From the IMG/VR virus record IMGVR_UViG_3300037189_022878, positions 1-38,425 of that record: a DNA stretch of 38,425 bases; one strand, given 5' to 3'. The notes under the pieces are model-generated. The model was not told the origin of the DNA, made no database searches, and saw only the letters and a list, made by a program, of their open reading frames with translations. This DNA comes from a virus. Positions 31,001 to 38,425 of the stretch are shown piece after piece; position 1 is the stretch's first letter; every line of letters starts with the position of its first letter. Position numbers and translations under genes: made by a program.

Positions 31001-33395
31001 AGTTTCAGCATCATTTGCTTCTACAGCTTCCTTAGCCAGAAATGCTCTAACAGCATCTTTTGTTACTGCTTCTAATGTGTTTGGTCCCTTTGGTTCAAAT
31101 AGTGTTATTAGTGCATCATTTGCTTCAACTGCTTCATTCGTCCAAAATGCCGTTTCAGCATCGTTTGCAGCAACAGCCTCCTCAGCTGATAATTTTACAG
31201 TACGTGGTACTCTTACTGCACAAACTATTGTAACACAAGTAATAACATCCTCAACGGATTTTGTAACAGGCTCATCACGTTTTGGGACATTACTTAGTAA
31301 TACACACCAATTCACGGGTAGTGTTACAATTACAGGTTCGCTAAATGTTACAGGAGCTGGAATTACAGGATCATTATTTGGTACATCATCATGGGCTGTT
31401 AGTGCATCGCAAGCATTAACAGCTAGTTATGTGCTTAATGCCGTTTCATCTTCATTTGCTAGCACAGCATCGTTCGTCCAAAACGCAGTCTCAGCATCAT
31501 TCGCTAGTACTGCATCGTTCGTTCAGAATGCAGTTAGTGCTTCATTCGCATCTACTGCTTCATTCGTTCAAAATGCAGTTAGTGCATCATTTGCTGCTAC
31601 AGCATCGTATATAACAGCATCCGGTGTATTCGGTCCATTCGGATCAAACAGCGTAATAAGCGCCTCACATGCTGTAACATCAGCGTTTGCTGCTAATTCT
31701 AGTGGCGTGAGCGGCGGTGCTGCAAACTATATCACAATGTGGACTAGTGCTACAGCATTAAGCAGTAGTGTAATGTATCAAAGTACTGGTAATATTGGTA
31801 TTGGTACTATAACACCTAATGCTAAACTTGACGTTAATGGTAATACAATCATTACCGGTTCATTAACAGTAGCACCAAGTAACAATATAGAACTTCAAGT
31901 TCAAACTACAGGTGTTAAAATAGGTAATGTAATTACTGATACTCATACAATAACAGGCAGTGTAAATGTAAGTGGCAGTGTGACTGCAACTAATTTTACT
32001 GGTTCTTTATTCGGAACAGCATCGTGGGCAGTAAGTGCATCACAAGCATTAACATCCAGTTATGTACTTAATGCAGTTAGCGCTTCGTTTGCGTCTACTG
32101 CTTCATTTGTTCAAAACGCAGTTAGTGCTTCGTTCGCTGCTACAGCATCATCTGCAGACAATTTTACTGTAAGAAATACATTAACTGCTCAAACAATAGT
32201 AGTACAAACTATAACATCATCAATTGATTTTGTAACAGGTTCTAGTCGCTTTGGAACACTACTTAGTAATACACATCAATTTACTGGTTCAGTAGGTATG
32301 ACTGGTAGTTTAATTGTTGTGGGGGCTGGAATAACTGGTTCATTGTTTGGTACATCGTCGTGGGCTGTTAGTGCATCACAAGCAGTAACAGCTAGTTATA
32401 TACTTAATGCTGTTAGTTCATCGTTTGCAAGCACAGCATCGTATGTGTTAAATGCAGTTTCAGCATCATTTGCAAGTACTGCTTCATATGTGTTAAATGC
32501 AGTAAGTGCTTCATTTGCTCTTAGTTCATCAAGAGCAGTATCTGCTTCGTTTGCGTTAACAGCATCGTACATAACAGCATCCGGTGTATTCGGTCCATTT
32601 GGTTCAAATAGTGTTATTAGTGCTTCACATGCTGTAAGTGCATCAAGGGCAATAACTGCATCTTATGCTTCAAATGCAAATTTAAGTGGAGGAACTACTG
32701 ATTATATTCCTATATGGACTAGTAATACTACTTTAGGAATATCTCAAATATATCAAACTCAAAGTGCTTTTACTAATACAGCAGGAAATTATGATATTTC
32801 TCATTATATAGCTTCTAGTGCTGATGGATCTGCAGCTATTGTATTTAGAGGAACAGACTATGTTGTTGGTGGTAATACTCAAATTAACCATACATCATTA
32901 GGTATTTCTTCTTTTGTAAATTATGGATTTGCAAGTTATACAGGTTCTGGATTTTATGGTAGTGGATCATTAGATTTAGATAGTGTTAAATTATCCTTTT
33001 TAGATACAGATAAATTTGAGTTCTCTTCAAGTGGTATGTTTAGAGCAGCCGATGATGTAGTTGGTTTCTATTCATTCTCAGATCGTAATCTAAAATACGA
33101 TATAAGACAAGTATGTGGTAGTGTAGCTCTTGATCAGGTGCAACAATTGCAAGGTGTATATTATAAATGGATAGGAAATCAAGGCAGCAGAGCAAATAGA
33201 GAAGAAATAGGTTTAATAGCACAAGACGTAGAAAAAGTAATACCTCAACTTGTACGTGAACAAGAACGTTTAGGTCAAGGTACATTTAAAACAGTTGACT
33301 ACAATCACTTAACTGCTTTATTAATTGAAGCAATTAAAGAACAACAAAAGCAAATCGACGAATTAAAATCTAGACTAGATGCCTTTACCAAGTAG
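28026..33395 (+). CDS. Giant repeat-rich tail fibre with self-cleaving S74 chaperone
   Basis: A 1789-residue fibre. The N-terminal segment (LDLGEIALNVNDGTLYLKK) is the common fibre start 'GEIA-x-N-x-x-DG-x-(L/I)Y-x-K'. The main body is Ala/Ser/Thr-rich with many copies of a 15-residue unit (NAVSASFASTASFVQ). A larger block (SSADNF-x-V-R-x-TLTAQTIV, then HQFTGSV-x-x-TGSL) recurs four times (about 29817, 30510, 31185, 32155). The last 107 residues are an S74 intramolecular chaperone: Ser1685 and Lys1690 (SDRNLK) form the autocleavage dyad, followed by EEIGLIAQDVEKVIPQLV and a coiled-coil end. The fibre should trimerise and then cut off this domain. The gene overlaps the next by 17 nt. Confidence 0.9.
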   Translation: MPKIIPNYTTIPGQGFTILDLDLGEIALNVNDGTLYLKKETAGVPSVVILAGSGSSVVSSSYALTSSYANYAAVALNATNSLNTLFGIFSLHSYYSQLARTASFAYKADYSEFALNSLTATNASTASLPIRGIITASAAGSTITFTKGDSSTFNVSVTTATSETASYVSSSNVDGPYGKNSILTASYALTASLPLQGLITASAVGSTITFTKGNSSTFNVTVTTATAETASYVSSSNVDGPYGKNSILSASYAVTASYVLNAISASYALSASQAFSSSYALSASQAFSSSYALSASFASTASYSPSSLSASYASTASNVEGGTTNYITLWRTNTALTSSVMYQSGSNITIGGGTVLPSARLEVKGAGSTSATVALNVINASSTELLYLRNDGFVGIGTASAASTENMFVKKQWTVFNQGNDLTNYTIVDVSNTTSVLRLGVETNSGGGILTGTTAYAGIVGTINNFPLQFITNNTVKATLLNTGNFGIGITSPAYTLDVSGSARITSSVFLPGLTNVSQPHFVAYNSSSGQLYYLGTGSFTAATASYVTSSNVYGPYGSNSILSASYALSASQAQNAVSASYVLNAISASYAATASSADNFLVRGTLTAQTIIAQVITSSTDFVTGSTRFGTQLTNTHQFTGSVSITGSLTVVGAGITGSLFGTASWAVSASQALTASYVLNAISSSYALSASQAQNAVTASYVLNAVSASFASTASFVQNAVSASFASTASYVLNAVSASFASTASFVQNAVSASFASTASFAQNAVSASFASTASLAQNALTASFVTASNVWGPFGSNSIISSSFASTASFVQNAVSASFAATASSADNFTVRGTLTAQTIVTQVITSSTDFVTGSSRFGTLLSNTHQFTGSVSITGSLTVVGAGITGSLFGTASWANNTISSSYALSASQAQNAVSASYVLNAVSASYALSASNAQTASYVLNAVSASFATTASYALSASQAQNAVTASYVLNAVSSSFASTASFVQNAVSASFASTASLARNALTASFVTASNVFGPFGSNSVISASFASTASFVQNAVSASFAATASSADNFTVRGTLTAQTIVTQVITSSTDFVTGSSRFGTLLSNTHQFTGSVTITGSLNVTGAGITGSLFGTSSWAVSASQALTASYVLNAVSSSFASTASFVQNAVSASFASTASFVQNAVSASFASTASFVQNAVSASFAATASYITASGVFGPFGSNSVISASHAVTSAFAANSSGVSGGAANYITMWTSATALSSSVMYQSTGNIGIGTITPNAKLDVNGNTIITGSLTVAPSNNIELQVQTTGVKIGNVITDTHTITGSVNVSGSVTATNFTGSLFGTASWAVSASQALTSSYVLNAVSASFASTASFVQNAVSASFAATASSADNFTVRNTLTAQTIVVQTITSSIDFVTGSSRFGTLLSNTHQFTGSVGMTGSLIVVGAGITGSLFGTSSWAVSASQAVTASYILNAVSSSFASTASYVLNAVSASFASTASYVLNAVSASFALSSSRAVSASFALTASYITASGVFGPFGSNSVISASHAVSASRAITASYASNANLSGGTTDYIPIWTSNTTLGISQIYQTQSAFTNTAGNYDISHYIASSADGSAAIVFRGTDYVVGGNTQINHTSLGISSFVNYGFASYTGSGFYGSGSLDLDSVKLSFLDTDKFEFSSSGMFRAADDVVGFYSFSDRNLKYDIRQVCGSVALDQVQQLQGVYYKWIGNQGSRANREEIGLIAQDVEKVIPQLVREQERLGQGTFKTVDYNHLTALLIEAIKEQQKQIDELKSRLDAFTK
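28800..32670 (+). repeat. Ala/Ser/Thr repeat array in the first fibre gene
   Basis: Tandem 45-bp units encode a 15-residue consensus (NA-V/I-SASFASTASFVQ; variants with SYALSASQAQ or SYVLNA). The densest stretch is about 30020-30430. Four longer blocks with the SADNF/TLTAQTIV sequence are interleaved with it. The repeats lie inside an open frame and vary mostly at third codon positions, so they are maintained as protein repeats. Confidence 0.85.
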
Positions 33396-33942
33396 TGGAC
33401 CAATATCGTTTGGAGATATAAATGAAGAAGCTCATCTAACAAGAAATACAGCTAATACTAAATTAGCAGGTGGAAGTACTCCTCAACCATCTTCATTAGT
33501 AAAAACATATGAAGCTACTGTTGATCAAAATGCACCCCACTCATTATCTGAGTTTAGAGGAGTGTATTATGATGCTGTTAGTACTACTTTAGAAGTTAAG
33601 TACGAAACAAACTATTTTTATGCTAATATATATGATTATATAAATTCAACAGCAATAACAATATCTGCAGCTTCGTTAAGTGTAATTGGTTATGATGATG
33701 TTTCTTGCCTATCACCTTCTGGAGAATCAGACACAAGTCCAAATGCTTTAATAATAAACGGCGGTTCATTAAATGTTAGTCAACAGGGCAATAGTGGAAT
33801 GACTTGTAATACAATTAGATATGTTTTTTCTGGTAATCTAGTAATAAATGGAACTAGTAGGTATCATGGAGAACAATTCTATATAGGATCAACCTATGTT
33901 ACTCTATCATTTCCACAATTTTGTGATCCCTATGTATGTTAA
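33379..33942 (+). CDS. Small tail-fibre-associated protein
   Basis: A 187-residue protein that starts MPLPSSGPISFGDINEEAHL, the opening often seen in short fibre-associated or receptor-binding tip proteins of Bacteroidota and marine phages. A beta-rich C-terminal domain with several Cys (SCLSPSGESDTSP; SGMTCNTIRYVFSG; FCDPYVC) follows. It overlaps the S74 gene by 17 nt, so it is probably co-translated. It may cap or decorate the fibre. A 12-nt palindrome (33935-33946) covers its stop. Confidence 0.7.
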   Translation: MPLPSSGPISFGDINEEAHLTRNTANTKLAGGSTPQPSSLVKTYEATVDQNAPHSLSEFRGVYYDAVSTTLEVKYETNYFYANIYDYINSTAITISAASLSVIGYDDVSCLSPSGESDTSPNALIINGGSLNVSQQGNSGMTCNTIRYVFSGNLVINGTSRYHGEQFYIGSTYVTLSFPQFCDPYVC

Positions 33943-33943
33943 C

Positions 33944-33952
33944 ATATTTATT
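33944..33952 (+). promoter_or_regulatory. Candidate phage promoter (ATATTTATT)
   Basis: Lies 2 nt after the stop of the gene before and 32 nt before the ATG of the second fibre. A small GCCTA-ca-TAGGC hairpin (33956-33967) separates the two. Confidence 0.5.
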
Positions 33953-33984
33953 GTTGCCTACATAGGCTTTAGAATACCATAGAT

Positions 33985-36900
33985 ATGGCTCAACAAATAC
34001 TTAAGCTACGTCGCAGTAGCATACCCGGAAAAGTTCCTAGTACTTCCTCTTTAGATTATGGAGAAATAGCGCTTAACACGTATGACGGTATCGCATACAT
34101 GAAGCGATCTGGCTCTAATGGAGATGAAATAATCGCTATAGGTGTTGGAACATCAGGTAGCTTTACTGGTTCGTTTTTTGGTACTTCAAGTTGGGCCAAT
34201 AATGCAATCTCATCATCTTATGCTGCTACAGCATCTTATGTCTTAAATGCAATTAGTGCGTCATATGCGTTAAGTGCATCACAAGCTCAAAACGCCACTA
34301 CAGCATCCTATGTTTTAAATGCTATATCCGCTTCATATGCAGTAACCGCATCATCAGCTGATAATTTTACTGTTAGAGGCACACTTACTGCACAAACAAT
34401 AGTAGTACAAGTTATTACTTCATCACAAGAAGTAGTAACAGGTTCTCTTACTGTCAATGGTCCTTTAATAGCTACAGGCGGTATAACTGGTTCATTATTT
34501 GGGACTGCTAGTTTTAGTATTAGTTCATCTTATTCTCTCAATTCAGATTTATTAGATGGTAAAGATAGCTCTACCTTTGCTACTACGGGTTCAAATCAAT
34601 TCAATGGTAATCAAACCATAACAGGCTCTCTTATTCAAGGATTAGAGGGGAATATAGCAACAGGAGAATACTCACACGCTGAAGGAAGTGTTACTAGAGC
34701 AACAGGAGACTACTCACATGCTGAAGGGGATAACACACAAGCAGTAGGAAATTATTCACATACTGAAGGTCAAGAAACAATAACATCAGGATCTTATTCA
34801 CATGCCGAAGGCTATGGATCAATAGCTAGGGGTCAGAGCTCACACGCAGAAGGTAGTTCTACCTTAGCATCAGGATCCTACTCGCATGCCGAAGGAGATA
34901 ATACACAGGCAATAGGAATTGCTTCACACGCAGAGGGAGAAAGTACTAAAGCTTTTGGAAACGCTTCACACGCAGAAGGATTAGGAACAATAGCAAAAGG
35001 AAACTATCAACACGTACAAGGCCAATACAATATATCGTCTTCAGTACAAAGCGCATTCATAATAGGTAATGGTACTGATGATAATAATAGGAGTAATCTT
35101 ATATACGCCGCAGGAAATGAAGTACAAATATCAGGAAATCAAAGAATATCTGGTAGTATATATTTTGCAAATAGTAGTTCTCTTTATACGGTTAATAACT
35201 ACGATTTATTTCTTAAACCAAATGTTAGTGGAGCTGTTGTATTACTTAGTCAAGATGAAAGTCACTATATATTAGTAAATTATAATGGTACGACTATTAA
35301 TGATTTAACAGTAAATGGATTTTTAAAAACTACTGATTTTAGAGGTACAGGTTCATTACAAGGTACAGCAAGTTGGGCTTTATCTGCTTCAAATGCAATA
35401 AATGCTGCTACTGCCTCTAACATATTAGGCGGCAGTGCCACATACATACCTTTCTTTAAAACAAATACTACACTAGGTAATAGTACCATGTTTCAAGTTA
35501 GCAATAGTTTTAGTACAACTAGTATTGCTATTAATGAAACTAATATTACCTCAGCTAATCCTGAAGCACTTTATGTGTTTCAAACGCATCCAACATCAAT
35601 AAACGTATTAACAGGTAAAGGTAATTTAAATAACTACCTACAAAATAATATACAAAATACCAATCAAGGAGTTAGTGCTTCCTCCGATGTAGTTGCTACT
35701 GCAAATAACGGCAATGAGTCTAGTAACTATGTTGATATGGGTATTAATAGTGAAAACTATAGTGCTGGTTTTATTGGTGAAGCTAATGATGCTTATCTAT
35801 ATTCAATAGCAAATAATTTACATATTGGTAATGCTAATGATAATAATACTCATGTTGGTTTCTTTGTTGGGGGAAGTGATGTAGAAGCATATAATAAATT
35901 ACAACTGAATCCTAACAATCAGCATAAAATGTCTGGTTCATTAGATATAAGTGGTAGTTTAACTGTTAATAATGGTATTACTGGATCTTTATTTGGAACT
36001 GCGAGTTGGGCTATAAATGCTTTAACAGCATCTTTTGCTGCTAATGTACCCGCCACAGCATCATATGCTTTACAAGCGCTAAGCGCGTCTTATGCATTAA
36101 CTGCTTCTTATGCTTTAAATGCTCAAGGATCAGGATTTCCATATACTGGATCTGCAATAATAACTGGGAGTTTAATAGTAACTGGTTCTGTAAATGCAAG
36201 TTTAGGCTTTACAGGATCATTGTTTGGGACTGCATCATGGGCTGTTAGTGCATCACAAGCATTAACTGCTAGTTATATATTAAATGCAGTATCTGCTTCG
36301 TTTGCTACATCTGCTTCTAGAGCAGTAACAGCATCACTCGCTACAACAGCATCATATGTACTTAACGCTGTTAGTGCATCGTTTGCTACCACTGCTAGCT
36401 ATGTACTTAACGCTGTTAGTGCATCGTTCGCTACTACATCTTCATATGTACTAAATGCTATTAGTGCATCATTCGCTTCTACTGCTTCATCTGTTAATCA
36501 GCTTAATCAAGCCGTAGTAATATCAGGATCATTAACAGTAACTGGAAGTTCAGGTGCAACACTACTTGTTTCAAACGCTGGTACTTTAACATTTACTGGC
36601 TCTATATTCACAAGCGGTTCTATTATATCAACAGGTAGTTTAAGTATAACTAACATAACTAGTTCGTTATTTGGAACAGCATCATGGGCAAATAATGCTA
36701 CATCAGCATCATACGCTTTATCCGCTTCACAAGCACAAAATGCAGTAACTGCCTCTTATGTACTCAATGCTGTTAGTGCTTCATTCGCTGCTACAGCATC
36801 ATCAGCCGATAACTTTACAGTTAGAAATATATTAACTGCCCAAACTATAGTAGTACAAACTATTACTTCATCTGTTGATTTTGTTACTGGTTCTACTCGT

Positions 36901-38425
36901 TTTGGTACTTTATTATCAAATACACATCAATTTACTGGATCAGTAAGTATAACAGGCAGTTTAAATATAGTTGGAGCTGGAATAACAAGTTCATTATTTG
37001 GAACTGCTAGTTGGGCTAACAATGCTATAAGTTCATCATACGCTATAAGTGCATCTCAAGCACAAGATGCTGTAACAGCTAGTTATGTATTGAATGCTGT
37101 TAGTGCATCATACGCAATAAGTGCTTCACAAGCTCAAAATGCAGTAACAGCATCATATGTGTTAAATGCAGTTAGTTCATCATTTGCTACTACATCATCC
37201 TATTCTTTAAGTGCTTCACAAGCTCAAAATGCAGTAACAGCATCATATGTGTTAAATGCAATTAGTGCATCTTACGCATTAAGCGCGTCACAAGCAGACA
37301 ATGCAGTTACAGCATCATATATATTAAATGCTGTTAGTGCATCATATGCTTCAACTTCATCTTTACCTTTAGAAGGTGTAGTAACAGCTTCAGTTGTAGG
37401 TTCAACAATAACATTTACAAAAGGTAATAGCAGTACTTTTAATGTTACTATAGCAACAGCCACTGCTGAAACAGCATCATATGTTACTTCATCTAATGTT
37501 GATGGTCCTTATGGGAAAAACAGTATACTAAGTTCATCATACGCATTAAGTGCATCTCAAGCACAAAATGCTATAACAGCATCATATGTGCTAAATGCAA
37601 TAAGTGCATCTTATGTTATTAGTGCTTCTTACGCTGTATCTGCATCACAAGCTCAAAATGCTGTAACTGCAAGCTATGTATTAAATGCTATTAGCTCATC
37701 GTATGCATTAAGTGCATCTCAAGCTCAAAATGCTCAAACAGCATCTTATGTATTAAATGCTGTTAGCGCATCATATGCTTCAAATGCTGGTTTATTAAAT
37801 GGAACTTCATCTGGTATTTTTGCTACTACAGGTTCAAATAAGTTTATAGGAAATCAAACCGTAACGGGCAGTTTATTTACTACTGGATCAAATACACTTA
37901 TTGGTTCTACTACTTTAACTGGTAGTTTAAGTATAACAGGATCTACAACTCAAACAGGCAATAATACCTTAATTGGCAATACTATATTATCTGGTAGTAT
38001 TATAATTTCAGGATCTCAAGGACCTGGTAATTTAACAGCATCAGTACAAATATATGGTGACATTAGACAAACTGGATACCACAGATTTGATCCTGTAACT
38101 ACAAATATAGATACATCTATATCTGCCTCTTACATTTATGTTTCTGGTTCTACACAAGACTTATATTTCTCTCAAAACAGTAAAGGATATTCTAATACAA
38201 CTCGTTTACGTTGGTTAGAAGGTAACTTATATACTGGTTTATTAAACGGTGGTTTAATTACAACTCAATCATCTACTGTTTATCAAATTGGTAGTGGTAG
38301 TGGTATTATAGTAAACTTAAATGCTAGTTTAAATGATAATCCATATCCAACAATACAGTATTTAAATTGGGGTAATTTATCGGCTAGTATTGCACCACTT
38401 ACCGCATCATATCAACAAGCGTTTG
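33985..38425 (+). CDS. Second giant tail fibre, partial, with YadA-like SHAEG repeats
   Basis: Open from ATG 33985 to the end of the window (1480 codons and 1 base), with no stop, so it is truncated at its 3' side. The N-terminus (MAQQILKLRRSSIPGKVPST, then LDYGEIALNTYDGIAYMKRS) matches the first fibre's start. Residues 229-340 hold eight 14-residue YadA-head-like repeats (consensus YSHAEG-x-x-T-x-A-x-G-x) and a degenerate ninth. The Ala/Ser/Thr repeats (SASYVLNA, SASQAQNA) fill most of the rest. Blocks near 34355, 36805 and 37380-37540 are close relatives of blocks in the first fibre (SADNF; GSTITFTKGNSSTFNV; NVDGPYGKNSIL). It is a paralogous fibre or adhesin. Its C-terminal domain is outside the window. 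Confidence 0.88.
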   Translation, partial: MAQQILKLRRSSIPGKVPSTSSLDYGEIALNTYDGIAYMKRSGSNGDEIIAIGVGTSGSFTGSFFGTSSWANNAISSSYAATASYVLNAISASYALSASQAQNATTASYVLNAISASYAVTASSADNFTVRGTLTAQTIVVQVITSSQEVVTGSLTVNGPLIATGGITGSLFGTASFSISSSYSLNSDLLDGKDSSTFATTGSNQFNGNQTITGSLIQGLEGNIATGEYSHAEGSVTRATGDYSHAEGDNTQAVGNYSHTEGQETITSGSYSHAEGYGSIARGQSSHAEGSSTLASGSYSHAEGDNTQAIGIASHAEGESTKAFGNASHAEGLGTIAKGNYQHVQGQYNISSSVQSAFIIGNGTDDNNRSNLIYAAGNEVQISGNQRISGSIYFANSSSLYTVNNYDLFLKPNVSGAVVLLSQDESHYILVNYNGTTINDLTVNGFLKTTDFRGTGSLQGTASWALSASNAINAATASNILGGSATYIPFFKTNTTLGNSTMFQVSNSFSTTSIAINETNITSANPEALYVFQTHPTSINVLTGKGNLNNYLQNNIQNTNQGVSASSDVVATANNGNESSNYVDMGINSENYSAGFIGEANDAYLYSIANNLHIGNANDNNTHVGFFVGGSDVEAYNKLQLNPNNQHKMSGSLDISGSLTVNNGITGSLFGTASWAINALTASFAANVPATASYALQALSASYALTASYALNAQGSGFPYTGSAIITGSLIVTGSVNASLGFTGSLFGTASWAVSASQALTASYILNAVSASFATSASRAVTASLATTASYVLNAVSASFATTASYVLNAVSASFATTSSYVLNAISASFASTASSVNQLNQAVVISGSLTVTGSSGATLLVSNAGTLTFTGSIFTSGSIISTGSLSITNITSSLFGTASWANNATSASYALSASQAQNAVTASYVLNAVSASFAATASSADNFTVRNILTAQTIVVQTITSSVDFVTGSTRFGTLLSNTHQFTGSVSITGSLNIVGAGITSSLFGTASWANNAISSSYAISASQAQDAVTASYVLNAVSASYAISASQAQNAVTASYVLNAVSSSFATTSSYSLSASQAQNAVTASYVLNAISASYALSASQADNAVTASYILNAVSASYASTSSLPLEGVVTASVVGSTITFTKGNSSTFNVTIATATAETASYVTSSNVDGPYGKNSILSSSYALSASQAQNAITASYVLNAISASYVISASYAVSASQAQNAVTASYVLNAISSSYALSASQAQNAQTASYVLNAVSASYASNAGLLNGTSSGIFATTGSNKFIGNQTVTGSLFTTGSNTLIGSTTLTGSLSITGSTTQTGNNTLIGNTILSGSIIISGSQGPGNLTASVQIYGDIRQTGYHRFDPVTTNIDTSISASYIYVSGSTQDLYFSQNSKGYSNTTRLRWLEGNLYTGLLNGGLITTQSSTVYQIGSGSGIIVNLNASLNDNPYPTIQYLNWGNLSASIAPLTASYQQAF
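34669..35022 (+). repeat. SHAEG (YadA-head-like) repeat block
   Basis: Eight 42-bp units (34669-35004) encode 14-residue repeats, followed by a degenerate ninth (YQHVQG). The motif is that of the left-handed parallel beta-roll heads of trimeric adhesins (YadA/Hia type), here built into a phage fibre. Confidence 0.85.

Noticed and set aside
30992-31315. Minus-strand frames inside the fibre genes (also near 33040, 35280 and 37272)
   Set aside because: They arise from the low-complexity Ala/Ser/Thr codon repeats and have no promoter or ribosome site.
446-33952. T4 late promoters on the - strand (TATAAATA read in reverse at the TATTTATA motifs)
   Set aside because: No credible gene is coded on the - strand, and the motifs stand in front of + strand genes, often just after terminators.
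28800-37790. CRISPR array suggested by dense short repeats
   Set aside because: The repeats lie inside long open frames, vary mostly at third codon positions and have no uniform spacers.

Overview
This window looks like part of the genome of a T4-type contractile-tailed phage (myovirus, far-T4 group). It is very AT-rich, every credible gene is on the + strand, and genes are packed with 1-20 nt gaps or ATGA overlaps. Terminase, portal, prohead protease, scaffold and major capsid protein are recognisable, as are neck and tail-completion proteins and giant tail fibres. Most genes lack a clear Shine-Dalgarno and start after A-rich leaders. This fits a Bacteroidota host, but that is an inference. 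No tRNA or rRNA gene was seen.

Layout. 1-4.7 kb: accessory region. It holds a partial protein with a capsid-targeting-like leader, a GIY-YIG endonuclease, and a COG2509-type FAD oxidoreductase split in two by a second GIY-YIG gene. It also holds a one-gene cassette bounded by 36-bp direct repeats and three tiny overlapping genes. 4.7-11.8 kb: a Vsr-like/DUF723 endonuclease, a P-loop kinase, a VWA/HExxH protein, a MoxR-type AAA+ ATPase, an unknown third partner, a DUF6884 protein, a leader-bearing winged-helix-like protein and a bitopic membrane protein. 11.8-22.9 kb: head module: large terminase, HNH endonuclease, portal, five small leader-bearing or basic proteins, gp21-like protease, gp22-like scaffold and gp23-like major capsid protein. 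22.9-28 kb: PhoH, gp13/gp14/gp15-like neck and tail-terminator genes and small proteins. 28-38.4 kb: two huge Ala/Ser/Thr-repeat fibre genes. The first ends in a self-cleaving S74 chaperone. The second carries YadA-like SHAEG repeats and runs off the window.

Two genome-wide signals tie this together. First, a 9-nt motif, ATATTTAT(A/T/G), occurs in at least 15 intergenic sites, often directly after a terminator and shortly before a start codon. It is the best candidate for the phage's own (late) promoter. Second, several otherwise unrelated small proteins share a short amphipathic leader (MKKQLNEI-x-RMQQLAGILKE or MKKSEL-x-ELI-x-EV types) ending in (I/L)-x-E. The major capsid protein has the same kind of site (LITE/A at residues 56-60), and the scaffold ends in a matching MLAGI tail. 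I read these as capsid-targeting sequences cleaved by the gp21-like protease, which would make the proteins a packaged, possibly injected set. The MoxR/VWA/third-protein block and the intron-less split of the FAD enzyme are the other observations most worth following up.
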